DNA of 64,000 nt, taken from contig NZ_JACWFG010000006.1 of NCBI RefSeq assembly GCF_019749295.1, positions 1-64,000 on the forward strand, read 5' to 3'. Source of the stretch: Neobacillus niacini. Lineage in GTDB: Bacteria > Bacillota > Bacilli > Bacillales > Cytobacillaceae. Made by a program: the position numbers and the translations under genes. Positions within the stretch are counted from its first letter, which is position 1. Every line of letters starts with the position of its first letter. Positions 17,569 to 26,342 of this stretch are shown one piece after another. Under the pieces are notes generated by a model that saw only the letters and a list, made by a program, of their open reading frames with translations, did no database searches and had not been told where the DNA came from.

Positions 17569-18498
17569 ATGAAAAGAATATTGGGTGATTTATATAAAAA
17601 TAGAATTTGGCTGCTTATGGTTTTACCTGGAACAATTTGGCTGCTATTATTCTCATATTTGCCGATGTTCGGACAAGTACTGGCCTTTAAAAAATTCCGT
17701 ATCCATCCAGATGGATTCTTTGCCAGTGTCATGAATAGTGACTGGGTCGGCTGGGATAACTTTAAATATTTATTCAGTACGAATGATGCCTTCGTTATTA
17801 CAAGAAATACCATCTTGTATAATCTTGTCTTTATAGTACTTGGACTTGTAGCCGCGGTTGTAACCGCTATCTTACTCAGCGAACTGGTTAATAAGAAGCT
17901 GTCTAAGTTTTACCAAACGGGAATGTTGTTCCCGCATTTTATTTCGTGGGTCATCGGCAGCTATTTTGTATTTACCTTCTTAAGTACCGAATTTGGATTG
18001 GTCAACAACGTTCTGGGCTGGTTCGGCAAAGAGCCGATTTCATGGTACAGCGAGTCCAAATATTGGCCCTTTATCCTTATCTTTATGAGCCTTTGGAAAG
18101 GGATTGGTTACGGTAGTATTGTTTACTTAGCATCGATTGTCGGAATTGATAAAACGTATTATGAAGCGGCGATGATTGATGGCGCTTCGAAATGGAAGCA
18201 GATTAAGCACGTTACCTTACCAATGCTTAAGCCGCTGATGATTATTTTAACAATCATGAATATCGGACGTATCTTCAACTCAGATTTCGGTTTGTTTTAC
18301 CAAGTACCAAGAGATTCAGGGGCCTTATATTCTGTAACAAATGTTATTGATACATACGTCTACCGCGGTCTCATGAACTTGGGAGATATCGGAATGAGTA
18401 CGGCAGCAGGTCTTTATCAGTCAGCTGTAGGCTTCGCGCTCGTAATGATTACGAACTATATTGTTAGAAAAGTAGATGAGGAAAGTGCATTGTTTTAA
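17569..18498 (+). CDS. ABC transporter permease, LplB-like
   Basis: The ATG at 17569 follows GAGAGGAGG and is preferred to an in-frame ATG at 17533 that lies within the cre-like box. The 309-residue protein has about six membrane helices. It carries the permease EAA loop, which contacts the ATPase, as YYEAAMIDGASKWKQIKHV followed by TLPMLKP. It is the LplB/YtcP-type sugar permease that pairs with the next gene. No ATPase is encoded nearby; in Bacillus such transporters commonly share MsmX. Position in the locus indicates import of GH85-released oligosaccharides. Confidence 0.92.
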   Translation: MKRILGDLYKNRIWLLMVLPGTIWLLLFSYLPMFGQVLAFKKFRIHPDGFFASVMNSDWVGWDNFKYLFSTNDAFVITRNTILYNLVFIVLGLVAAVVTAILLSELVNKKLSKFYQTGMLFPHFISWVIGSYFVFTFLSTEFGLVNNVLGWFGKEPISWYSESKYWPFILIFMSLWKGIGYGSIVYLASIVGIDKTYYEAAMIDGASKWKQIKHVTLPMLKPLMIILTIMNIGRIFNSDFGLFYQVPRDSGALYSVTNVIDTYVYRGLMNLGDIGMSTAAGLYQSAVGFALVMITNYIVRKVDEESALF

Positions 18499-18513
18499 TA
18501 CAAACTTTTCACG

Positions 18514-18548
18514 AAGGGAGGAAAAGTCGCCCTGCGGCTAACTATATG
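18514..18548 (+). promoter_or_regulatory. Ribosome binding site with folded spacer
   Basis: AAGGGAGG (18514-18521) lies 24 nt before the ATG at 18546, too far for normal initiation. The spacer contains AGTCGC (18525-18530) pairing with GCGGCT (18534-18539) around a 3-nt loop with one G-U pair. Folding removes 15 nt and leaves an effective spacing of 9 nt. No other in-frame start lies between. Confidence 0.6.
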
Positions 18549-19538
18549 CCAAATGAACTAGAGCAAACATCTGTCGCCATATCTCGTCCAGTGAAACCAA
18601 TTAGAGGGGGCGGTGCCGAGACAGGGATTAAACGAAAGAAGAGGAGGGATCCTCACCACTTGCACCCGGCCGTCAATGCTATTATTAGTGTGCTGTTGGG
18701 GATTTTCACACTGGTGTGCATATTCCCTTTCATCTATGTTGTTATAATTTCCTTTACCAGTGAAGAAAGTATTGTTCGAAATGGGTTTGAACTCATCCCG
18801 AAAGAATGGAGTATAGACGCCTATAGCTACTTATGGAGTATGAAGGAACAATTATTTCAATCTTACGGTGTCACTCTCATTATCACTATAGTCGGGACCG
18901 TAATCAGTGTATTGATGATTAGTTTTTATTCTTACGCTATCTCCAGACCCCAATTTAAGTATAGAAGGTTTTTTACATTCCTTGCCTTCTTCACCATGCT
19001 TTTCAGCGGTGGTTTAGTTCCAACCTATATTGTTGTCACTCAATTCTTGGAATTGAAAAATACGATTTGGGCACTGATTTTGCCACTTGCCATGAATGCC
19101 TTTTATATCATTATCATGAGAACATTCTTTTTAAAATCTGTTTCCGAGTCTATTTTGGAATCAGCGAGAATTGACGGGGCAAGTGAATGGAGGATCTTTT
19201 TCCAAATAGTTTTTCCGCTGTCCCTGCCAGGGTTAGCAACGATTGCCCTATTTAGTACGCTTGGTTATTGGAATGATTGGTTTACTGCCTTACTTTATAT
19301 TGATGAACCAAGTCTGGTTCCTCTCCAATCGTTACTGATGAAAATAGAGGCAAACCTAGAGTTCATGAGGCAGAATGTCGATGTTTCTTTAATGCAGCAA
19401 AGTTTATTTGATACAATTCCACAGGAATCAGCCAAAATGGCCATGGTTGTTATCGCCACATTACCAATTGCAGTCTCCTATCCGTTTTTTCAAAAGTATT
19501 TTATTAGCGGACTGACTATTGGCGGCGTTAAAGAATAA
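18546..19538 (+). CDS. ABC transporter permease, YtcP-like
   Basis: This 330-residue permease has a basic, poorly conserved N-terminal extension of about 50 residues. Six membrane helices follow, with the EAA loop as ILESARIDGASEWRIFFQ plus FPLSLPG. It ends in the typical YtcP-type FISGLTIGGVKE. It is the partner of the LplB-like permease 48 bp upstream. The start codon is served by a distant ribosome binding site brought close by a small hairpin. The N-terminal extension with GGGAETGIKRKKRRDPHHLH is longer than usual for the family but no better start exists. Confidence 0.92.
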   Translation: MPNELEQTSVAISRPVKPIRGGGAETGIKRKKRRDPHHLHPAVNAIISVLLGIFTLVCIFPFIYVVIISFTSEESIVRNGFELIPKEWSIDAYSYLWSMKEQLFQSYGVTLIITIVGTVISVLMISFYSYAISRPQFKYRRFFTFLAFFTMLFSGGLVPTYIVVTQFLELKNTIWALILPLAMNAFYIIIMRTFFLKSVSESILESARIDGASEWRIFFQIVFPLSLPGLATIALFSTLGYWNDWFTALLYIDEPSLVPLQSLLMKIEANLEFMRQNVDVSLMQQSLFDTIPQESAKMAMVVIATLPIAVSYPFFQKYFISGLTIGGVKE

Positions 19539-19562
19539 TTCATAAGAAAGAGGAGAAAAAGC

Positions 19563-21020
19563 ATGATGAAAAAGAAATTAGGCATTATTCTCGCGTCCGT
19601 TCTTGCAGCTGGAACCCTTTTATCTGCCTGCAGCAGTAAAGACAGCTCCACAAGCGAAAAGGGCGGTAAAAATGGTGAACCTTATGAAATTAAATGGTAC
19701 ACCATTGGAACTCCGCAAAAAGATACTGAGAAAGTATTTGCTGAAGTAAACAAGTATACGAAGGAAAAAATTAATGCCACAGTAAAAATGACACAAATTG
19801 ACTGGGGCGATTGGGCACAAAAATCACAAGTCATGATTAATTCAGGGGAGCCATTTGATATTATTTTTACAAATGGTACTGACTATGTTCAAAATGCACA
19901 AAAAGGTGCATTCTTGGCTATTGATGATCTATTAGAAAACGAAGGTAAAGCCCTTAAAGAAGTGATCAATCCAGACTTCTTGGAAGGAAATAAGGTTGAT
20001 GGAAAACTTTACGGGATACCTGCTAATAAAGAGGTTGCAAGACAAGATGTATATACCTTTAACAAACGCCTAGTTGACAAATATAATTTTGACCTTTCGA
20101 AGGTAAAAACGTTACAAGATCTTGAGCCAATGCTTAAAACAATCAAAGAAAATGAATCTGGCGTTACACCAATCGCAACATTTAAGGCACCTTTACGCTT
20201 TGACTATGTCTTCAATAATGAAATGCCATTTGCCTTCCCATTTGAAGGTGACACAGACACAGTCATAAATCCATTTGATACTGATGCTGCAATGACACAA
20301 TTTGAAACCATGCATAAATATTATAAGGCTGGTTATCTCAAAGAAGATGCGGCAACAAGCAAAGACAGCTGGCCAATGGATGTAGAAAACTGGTTTGTCC
20401 GTATTGGCGGTTCTCAGCCATATGCTGATTTACTTTGGTCTCGTTCTGCCAAGTATGAAGTAGTCTCTGTACCCGTTGAACAACCAACGATTGTAAATGA
20501 TTCTGTATCCGGTTCCATTCAAGCCATTTCAGCAACTTCAAAGAATCCAGAAAAAGCAATGGAGTTTTTAACTTTGCTTAACACAGACCCATATCTTCGC
20601 AACCTTGTGGATAAAGGAATTGAAGATGTACATTACAAAAAGAATGAAGATGGTACCATTGAAGATTTGCCTGCTCGTATTGAAAGCTATAACATGCCAT
20701 CTTATTCTTTAGGTAACCACTTTATCTTAAATCTATACAAAGAAGATCCAAAAGATAAATGGGAAAAATTCAAGGAGTTTAACGCTTCTGCTGTAAAAGC
20801 ACCGTCACTTGGATTCAAGTTTAACAGTGATCCAGTTCGGTCAGAACTTGCATCGATTACCAATATTTCAAAAGAATTCTATCCAGCGTTAGCTACAGGT
20901 TCTGTCGATCCGGAAGAATACCTGCCAAAATTCAACGAAAAGCTGAAAGAGGCTGGAGTTGAAAAGGTATTAAAAGAAATTCAAAAGCAACATGATGAGT
21001 GGAAAAGCTCAAAAGAATAA
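19563..21020 (+). CDS. Extracellular sugar-binding lipoprotein, LplA-like
   Basis: This 485-residue protein has a lipoprotein signal ending in the lipobox LLSACSS, a Ser/Lys/Gly-rich linker, then a large type-1 solute-binding fold. The LplA-type segment EIKWYTIGTPQKDTEKVFAEV and the C-terminal stretch GFKFNSDPVRSE are characteristic. It would capture the oligosaccharide outside the membrane and deliver it to the two permeases, whose genes lie 24 bp and further upstream. Start ATG-ATG follows AGAGGAG. A terminator follows the gene. Confidence 0.93.
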   Translation: MMKKKLGIILASVLAAGTLLSACSSKDSSTSEKGGKNGEPYEIKWYTIGTPQKDTEKVFAEVNKYTKEKINATVKMTQIDWGDWAQKSQVMINSGEPFDIIFTNGTDYVQNAQKGAFLAIDDLLENEGKALKEVINPDFLEGNKVDGKLYGIPANKEVARQDVYTFNKRLVDKYNFDLSKVKTLQDLEPMLKTIKENESGVTPIATFKAPLRFDYVFNNEMPFAFPFEGDTDTVINPFDTDAAMTQFETMHKYYKAGYLKEDAATSKDSWPMDVENWFVRIGGSQPYADLLWSRSAKYEVVSVPVEQPTIVNDSVSGSIQAISATSKNPEKAMEFLTLLNTDPYLRNLVDKGIEDVHYKKNEDGTIEDLPARIESYNMPSYSLGNHFILNLYKEDPKDKWEKFKEFNASAVKAPSLGFKFNSDPVRSELASITNISKEFYPALATGSVDPEEYLPKFNEKLKEAGVEKVLKEIQKQHDEWKSSKE

Positions 21021-21030
21021 TTAAAAAAGT

Positions 21031-21070
21031 ATCAAGCTGGGTGGAACATCATTCCAGCTTGATTTTATTT
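21031..21070 (+). terminator. Intrinsic terminator of the ABC operon
   Basis: ATCAAGCTGG (21031-21040) pairs with CCAGCTTGAT (21054-21063), followed by TTTATTT. Confidence 0.85.
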
Positions 21071-21107
21071 CATTCCATGAATGTAACCTACTGAAACGGC
21101 GTGGAAA

Positions 21108-21143
21108 GTTTAGCGTTTTCAATCCTTTCCATTATGTTAAAAT
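21108..21143 (+). promoter_or_regulatory. Putative promoter region of the sensor/regulator pair
   Basis: A weak cre-like box GTTTAGCGTTTTCA (21108-21121, three mismatches) is framed by an inverted repeat TGGAAAG/CTTTCCA (21102-21108, 21125-21131), with a -10-like TTAAAAT just downstream. The assignment is tentative. Confidence 0.35.
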
Positions 21144-21178
21144 GAAACAGAAAATTAAACATAATAGAGGGATTTAAA

Positions 21179-22975
21179 ATGAAGTTGAAGCATAATAGCA
21201 CTTTTCACCAAAAAATATTTAACAGACTTTTTTTAACTTCATCTATCACCATTATCTTGACTGTCATTATTTTAATTGTGACAATCACAAACTATTACTC
21301 AGAAATCATTATTCAGAAGGAAGTCAACATCAATACAAGAACCATGGAACGGATAGAGGATTACTTTTCGACCAAAGATACTGATATGAATCGAGCGATT
21401 AGAGACATTTATGTTCAAGGAGAACTGATTGATGATATTTCCTTTGCCCTTCACAATGGGTATGGAAAGTATTTGGAATACCGCCTTGATAAATTTTCGG
21501 AAGATGACACCTATTTTCCTAGTAATCTAGATACCTATTTTAATGGCTATTTTAGCCAAGACAGTGATATTAATGCTATTAGCCTGCGCTCGTTGGATAG
21601 TCCCGAGATTGAATATTTACTTATCAATAATTATCTTCGCTGGAACAATAGCATTGTTGACCCGAAACCGAGATCAGACGATGTGTTTCCGAGGGGATAC
21701 CCAGGAGTAAGCAGTGATGGCCTGCCAAAAGGGCGAAAGTTAAAAGATACGATCACCAAAAGGGTTGTCATTAATAACCCGGTAACGCTTGAAAAAATAG
21801 GTGAGATATCCGTATTTTATTCCACTGATCATTTGGATAAGATGGTCAGAAGGTATGAAGGGACATCGGCTTCTTTCTTTCTAATCGATTCCGACGACCA
21901 ACTGGTTTATTCCTATAATGAAGGAGTACCGCTTGCTCTTGTCGATCAGGTAAAGCATGAAACCAATGAAACGAGAATTGAATATAAAGCTGAAAAATAT
22001 TATATCAATACGATTGCCAACAAAGGTGATTATACGTTTGTCAGCATCATTCCCGATAAAGGGTGGCAAAAATTATCGATTGTAAGGGGAACGATGTGGG
22101 TCGTAATCATTGTTCTTATTTTGGCGGCTATATTAATCTCTTATTCGTTTATGCAAAATTATTCACGGCGAATTAATAGAATTGTTTCGACCATCCGCCA
22201 AGTTGAAAAGGGAGACTTGGATGCTAGGATTCCTGAATCCAAACATGAAGATGAACTATCAAAGATTGGGTTTAATATCAACTCCATGTTAGATGAATTA
22301 AACAATTATATTGAACAATTCTACCTGCTCAACATGAAACAGCAGCAAGCGGAATTAAAGGCACTGCAAGCACAAATTAATCCACATTTCTTATATAACA
22401 CACTAGAGGCAATTAGAATGGTTTCTGTTTTGGAAGGCTCCAAAACCTCGGGAAAAATGATTTTTCATTTATCCAGATTGTTTCGCTACTCGCTGGAATC
22501 AAAAGAGATTGTACCGTTCTATACCGAAATTGAATATGTCAAACAATATTTAACCTTGATGCAGTTTAAACACCCGGACAAGCTGAAAATTCATTTTGCC
22601 ATTCCCGAAGATTTGGAACAAACACTTATTCAAAAACTTATCCTTCAGCCCATTATCGAAAATTACTTTATCCATGGTTTTAGAAAGGACCGATCCGATA
22701 ATGAATTAACCATTCGCGCAGTCAATCTTGGCGAAAAATTTGAAATATGTGTAGAAGATAATGGTAAGGGTATGTCTGAAGAAGAACTTGCTAACATTGG
22801 TCAACATATTAATCGTGAAGAGGGCGATGAAATGAAATCAATTGGATTAAGAAATATACATCAACGCTTGAAACTAAGATATGGGAATCAGTTTGGAATC
22901 TCTATAAAAAGCAGCAAAGATAAGGGAACGATGGTCACTTTGTCCATTCCAGTTCAGGGGATTCACCATGTTTAG
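21179..22975 (+). CDS. YesM-like sensor histidine kinase
   Basis: This 598-residue kinase has a membrane helix near residues 17-40, an extracellular sensor region of about 250 residues and a second helix near 308-325. A HAMP linker (about 327-380) and a His_kinase domain follow, with the phosphoacceptor His in LQAQINPHFLYNTLEAIRM near residue 400. The HATPase domain carries VEDNGKGMSEEE and SIGLRNIHQRL. The kinase overlaps the next gene by 8 bp, typical of translational coupling. YesM-type kinases control nearby carbohydrate ABC transporters and hydrolases, so the likely signal is an N-glycan fragment, possibly through the binding lipoprotein encoded upstream. Confidence 0.93.
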   Translation: MKLKHNSTFHQKIFNRLFLTSSITIILTVIILIVTITNYYSEIIIQKEVNINTRTMERIEDYFSTKDTDMNRAIRDIYVQGELIDDISFALHNGYGKYLEYRLDKFSEDDTYFPSNLDTYFNGYFSQDSDINAISLRSLDSPEIEYLLINNYLRWNNSIVDPKPRSDDVFPRGYPGVSSDGLPKGRKLKDTITKRVVINNPVTLEKIGEISVFYSTDHLDKMVRRYEGTSASFFLIDSDDQLVYSYNEGVPLALVDQVKHETNETRIEYKAEKYYINTIANKGDYTFVSIIPDKGWQKLSIVRGTMWVVIIVLILAAILISYSFMQNYSRRINRIVSTIRQVEKGDLDARIPESKHEDELSKIGFNINSMLDELNNYIEQFYLLNMKQQQAELKALQAQINPHFLYNTLEAIRMVSVLEGSKTSGKMIFHLSRLFRYSLESKEIVPFYTEIEYVKQYLTLMQFKHPDKLKIHFAIPEDLEQTLIQKLILQPIIENYFIHGFRKDRSDNELTIRAVNLGEKFEICVEDNGKGMSEEELANIGQHINREEGDEMKSIGLRNIHQRLKLRYGNQFGISIKSSKDKGTMVTLSIPVQGIHHV

Positions 22976-24473
22976 GGTGCTATTGGCTGATGATGAACCG
23001 ATTATCACAAAAGGACTGGCCGCAATCCTGGATTGGGAAGATTACGGGTTTGAAATTGTCTATACAGCCGAGAGCGGGGAGGAGGCTCTTGCCTATATCA
23101 AACAGCATCCCATCGACATTCTCATCACTGATATTTTAATGGGGGAAATGTCCGGCCTTGATTTAATTCAAGAGGTAAAAAGTATTCGACCCGAAATTAA
23201 AAGTATTGTTTTAACAGGTTATCAAGAGTTTGACTTTATAAAAAAAGGTTTGTTATTAGGTATTGAAAATTATTTGGCGAAGCCTGTAGATGAAGAGGAA
23301 TTACTGACAACACTCCAAACAGTGGGACGAAAAATAAAGACTGAAGCAGCTGGGGGTAAGTCCCAGGAAACGTCTATACTGTTGGATAATACGTTATGGA
23401 GATTTTTAATGGGTGAAATGGACCGGCGTGATTTTCTTGAGAGATTAGCATTTTACAAGATTGAAGTTAACCAGCCCGTTTACAATGTGTCCATCTTAAG
23501 TATTGAAAATTATCAAAATGCCGAGATTGTTAAGGCGCTAAGAAGCTTTATTGAGGAGCAATTTTCGGCCTTATGTCTGTATAGTCCAAATCAAGAGCTT
23601 GTGATTGTCTTTGGCGGCGGGAGTAAAGAGGAGTTGGTCAAGAAAAACAAACGCCTTGTTGAAAACCTCCGCGATGAACGACAAGGGACAGGCTTATTCT
23701 ACTTAGCGATGGGAAAGCCTGTCTGTGTGATTGATGAATGGGAAAATAGTTTTACCCAGGCAAGGGAACATAGCTCACTGCAGTTATATTTAGAACCTGA
23801 TGTGCTTATTTTAGATAAACAACCAATTGATCGTCAGGAGGAGGTCAAACGTCAGCAGGAATTTAAAGATATAATCGTTAAACGGATTATGAATGCAGAT
23901 GAAGAATCATTAGAACTAATAGATTTATATTTTAAAGAGTTAACACAAAAAGCAAAGATCATCTCCCCGCAAGTGGCAAAGAAGTATACATTTGATTTAA
24001 TTTCATATATTCATTACTCCTTGCAGCCGGAAGATCTATCGCTTTATACAGCTGCTGTTGAACGAATCGTGTATAGCTCAGATATCGGGCAGATGAAGAA
24101 TATTTTGACTGAATATTGTTATGAATTGATCCTGACCATTCATAATCATGCTTATTTGCGAAGCCCGATTGTGCAAAATGTTCTTCAGTATATCCATACT
24201 CACTATCACGAAGGACTGTCTTTAAAAACACTAGGGCAGCAGTTTCATGTAAATGCCATTTATCTGGGGCAATTGTTTCAAAAAGAGGCAGGGGTCGTCT
24301 TTTCTGAATACCTCAATCGCTACCGATTGGAAAAAGCGAAGGAGCTGCTGAAAACAACACATTATAAGGCAGGAGAAATCGGAAAAAAGGTAGGCTATTC
24401 TGATACCACCTATTTTTATAAACAATTTAAGAAAATAGTTGGCACAACACCGAGTGAGTGGAGGAAAATATAA
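22968..24473 (+). CDS. YesN-like response regulator, AraC family
   Basis: This 501-residue regulator has a receiver domain (about 1-122) with acidic pair in LLADDEP, phosphoacceptor Asp in DILITDILMGEMSG, and the switch Lys in NYLAKPVDEEEL. A variable middle region of about 270 residues follows. The C-terminal AraC-type pair of helix-turn-helix motifs (about 400-500) includes SLKTLGQQFHVNAIYLGQLF and EIGKKVGYSDTTYFYKQFKK. It is the partner of the YesM-like kinase and the most likely activator of the glycan locus promoters. Its binding sites are not identified here. Confidence 0.93.
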   Translation: MFRVLLADDEPIITKGLAAILDWEDYGFEIVYTAESGEEALAYIKQHPIDILITDILMGEMSGLDLIQEVKSIRPEIKSIVLTGYQEFDFIKKGLLLGIENYLAKPVDEEELLTTLQTVGRKIKTEAAGGKSQETSILLDNTLWRFLMGEMDRRDFLERLAFYKIEVNQPVYNVSILSIENYQNAEIVKALRSFIEEQFSALCLYSPNQELVIVFGGGSKEELVKKNKRLVENLRDERQGTGLFYLAMGKPVCVIDEWENSFTQAREHSSLQLYLEPDVLILDKQPIDRQEEVKRQQEFKDIIVKRIMNADEESLELIDLYFKELTQKAKIISPQVAKKYTFDLISYIHYSLQPEDLSLYTAAVERIVYSSDIGQMKNILTEYCYELILTIHNHAYLRSPIVQNVLQYIHTHYHEGLSLKTLGQQFHVNAIYLGQLFQKEAGVVFSEYLNRYRLEKAKELLKTTHYKAGEIGKKVGYSDTTYFYKQFKKIVGTTPSEWRKI

Positions 24474-24486
24474 CAACTCCTTAGGT

Positions 24487-24500
24487 TGAGCCCGCTTACA
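24487..24500 (+). promoter_or_regulatory. cre-like box before GH1 gene
   Basis: TGAGCCCGCTTACA has two mismatches to the cre consensus; it lies in the 47-bp gap between the regulator and the GH1 gene, 21 bp before the start codon. Confidence 0.35.
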
Positions 24501-24520
24501 CTAATAAAGAAGGTGATCTA

Positions 24521-25933
24521 ATGGAAAAATCTAAACTTGAACAGGACATTCAGTACCACTTTCCAGAAAGCTTTTGGTGGGGAAGTGCAGCGTCCGGTCC
24601 GCAAACAGAAGGGGCTGCGCTGATAGATGGAAGAAAACCTAGCATCTGGGATTATTGGTACAGCATCGAACCCAGGAGTTTTCATAATGGTGTAGGTCCG
24701 GAGCACACATCCGGTTTCTATCATCGTTTTAAAGAAGATATACAGCTGATGAAGCAAACAGGCCATAACTCTTTCAGGACCTCGATTCAATGGTCACGAT
24801 TAATTCCGGACGGAACTGGTGAAATAAATTTGAAAGCGGTTGCCTTTTATAATCAAGTTATCGATGAATTATTGGCAAATGATATCGAGCCATTTATAAA
24901 CTTATATCATTTCGACATGCCGATGTGCATGCAGGAAAAAGGTGGCTGGGAAAGCCGGGAAGTTATCGATGCCTACGTAAATTATGCGCAAAACTGCTTT
25001 CGCTTATTTGGTGACCGAGTGAAATACTGGTTTACCTTTAATGAGCCGATTGTTCCTGTTGAGGCAAGCTATTTATATAATTTGCATTATCCAAATGTAG
25101 TCGATTTTAGACGTGGCGCGCAGGTCGCTCACCATACAATTGTTGCACATGCGAGGGCAGTAGCGGCATTTAAGAATTTGAACCTAGAGGGCAAGATTGG
25201 CATTATTCTGAACTTAACTCCGTCCTATCCAAGAAGTGAGGATCTTGAAGATGTGAAAGCAGCCCATATTTCTGATTTATTCTTTAACCGAAGTTTCTTG
25301 GATCCAGTCACTAAAGGGGAGTATCCCGCCGACTTGGTTGAAATTTTAAAGGAAAGAGACGTACTGCCAACCATAATGGCAGGCGATTTGGAAGTGATAA
25401 AAGAAAATCTCATCGATATTTTAGGAGTAAACTATTATCAGCCCCGCCGTGTCAAAGCAAAGTCGGAGCCGGTGCCGGAGGAAGCTGCGTTTATGCCTGA
25501 ACATCTCTTTGACCCCTATATCATGCCTGGCCGGAAAATCAACCCGCACCGCGGTTGGGAGATTTGCGAGGAGGTCATTTATGATATTATGATTGATCTT
25601 CGGGACCATTACGACAATATCCCCTTCTTTATCTCCGAAAATGGCATGGGCGTGGAAGGTGAGGAGAAGTTCCGCAATCAGGAAGGATTCATTGAGGATG
25701 ATTACCGGATTGAGTTTGTAAGTGAGCACTTAAAATGGGTTCATAAAGGAATTCACGAAGGAGCAAATTGCCTTGGCTATCATATTTGGACATTCATGGA
25801 TAATTGGTCCTGGACCAATTCCTATAAGAATCGTTATGGATTGGTAGAGGTAGATTTAAAGAATGGTTTAAACCGCACCATTAAGAAATCCGGCAAATGG
25901 TATAAGAGGTTAGCCGAAAACAATGGATTTTAA
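24521..25933 (+). CDS. GH1 beta-glycosidase of unassigned specificity
   Basis: This 470-residue cytoplasmic GH1 enzyme has acid/base E175 in TFNEP and nucleophile E373 in ISENG. Conserved subsite -1 residues Q28, H130 and N174 are present. By eye alignment, the Glu that binds O4/O6 of glucose in classical beta-glucosidases is Ser430 here (NWSWTNSYKNRYG), with Trp431 kept. The Ser-Lys-Tyr phosphate pocket of 6-phospho-beta-glucosidases is only partly present (Trp431, Asn437, Tyr439). Substrate is therefore open. Streptococcal N-glycan loci with GH38, GH125, GH84 and ROK genes also carry a GH1 gene. It could hydrolyse the Man-beta-1,4-GlcNAc core, free or phosphorylated. Confidence 0.85.
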   Translation: MEKSKLEQDIQYHFPESFWWGSAASGPQTEGAALIDGRKPSIWDYWYSIEPRSFHNGVGPEHTSGFYHRFKEDIQLMKQTGHNSFRTSIQWSRLIPDGTGEINLKAVAFYNQVIDELLANDIEPFINLYHFDMPMCMQEKGGWESREVIDAYVNYAQNCFRLFGDRVKYWFTFNEPIVPVEASYLYNLHYPNVVDFRRGAQVAHHTIVAHARAVAAFKNLNLEGKIGIILNLTPSYPRSEDLEDVKAAHISDLFFNRSFLDPVTKGEYPADLVEILKERDVLPTIMAGDLEVIKENLIDILGVNYYQPRRVKAKSEPVPEEAAFMPEHLFDPYIMPGRKINPHRGWEICEEVIYDIMIDLRDHYDNIPFFISENGMGVEGEEKFRNQEGFIEDDYRIEFVSEHLKWVHKGIHEGANCLGYHIWTFMDNWSWTNSYKNRYGLVEVDLKNGLNRTIKKSGKWYKRLAENNGF

Positions 25934-26342
25934 GTCTAGCAGGAGATAAATTTTTATAACTTTTTTAAAGACGTACCACTCATTAAAGTGGTACGTTTTT
26001 TTTGCCGCTATCGTTATAAATTAATACTTAACAAACTACATTTTTTTCCCTTCCTGCTCATGGAGGAAAGTGTTCTTTATTTTGTCCAATGAATCTATGT
26101 TTTCCCCAATAGGTTGGTAAGGTAAAACTTGCTAAAATAATGGAAAGGCTTACATGAGGTGGTCTTTCTATGAAAATATGTCATTCGAAGGAGGAGAAGA
26201 AGCTTACCAGATAATCATTCTTTTAGGCTTTACATAGTAGTCATTGTAAAGATGTTTTAAGTAACAGCGAGAGCATAATTAACTTCCAAGAGTAAGTCAG
26301 TACGTACAAATTGTTAGCACGTAACAAAGGGGAGGAAAATGG
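25934..26342. other. Control region upstream of GH85-2
   Basis: This 409-bp gap holds the GH1 terminator, then a cre-like box TGGAAAGGCTTACA (26141-26154, two mismatches). A possible 14-codon leader frame (26170-26214, after AGGTGG) and the GGGGAGG site of the GH85 gene follow. No other gene is apparent. Confidence 0.55.
25971..26003 (+). terminator. Intrinsic terminator after GH1
   Basis: ACGTACCACT pairs with AGTGGTACGT around a 6-nt loop, followed by seven or more Ts. Confidence 0.92.

Noticed and set aside
24521..25933. Assignment of the GH1 gene as a canonical 6-phospho-beta-glucosidase
   Set aside because: The Ser-Lys-Tyr phosphate pocket is not complete in the aligned segment, so only a general GH1 call is made.
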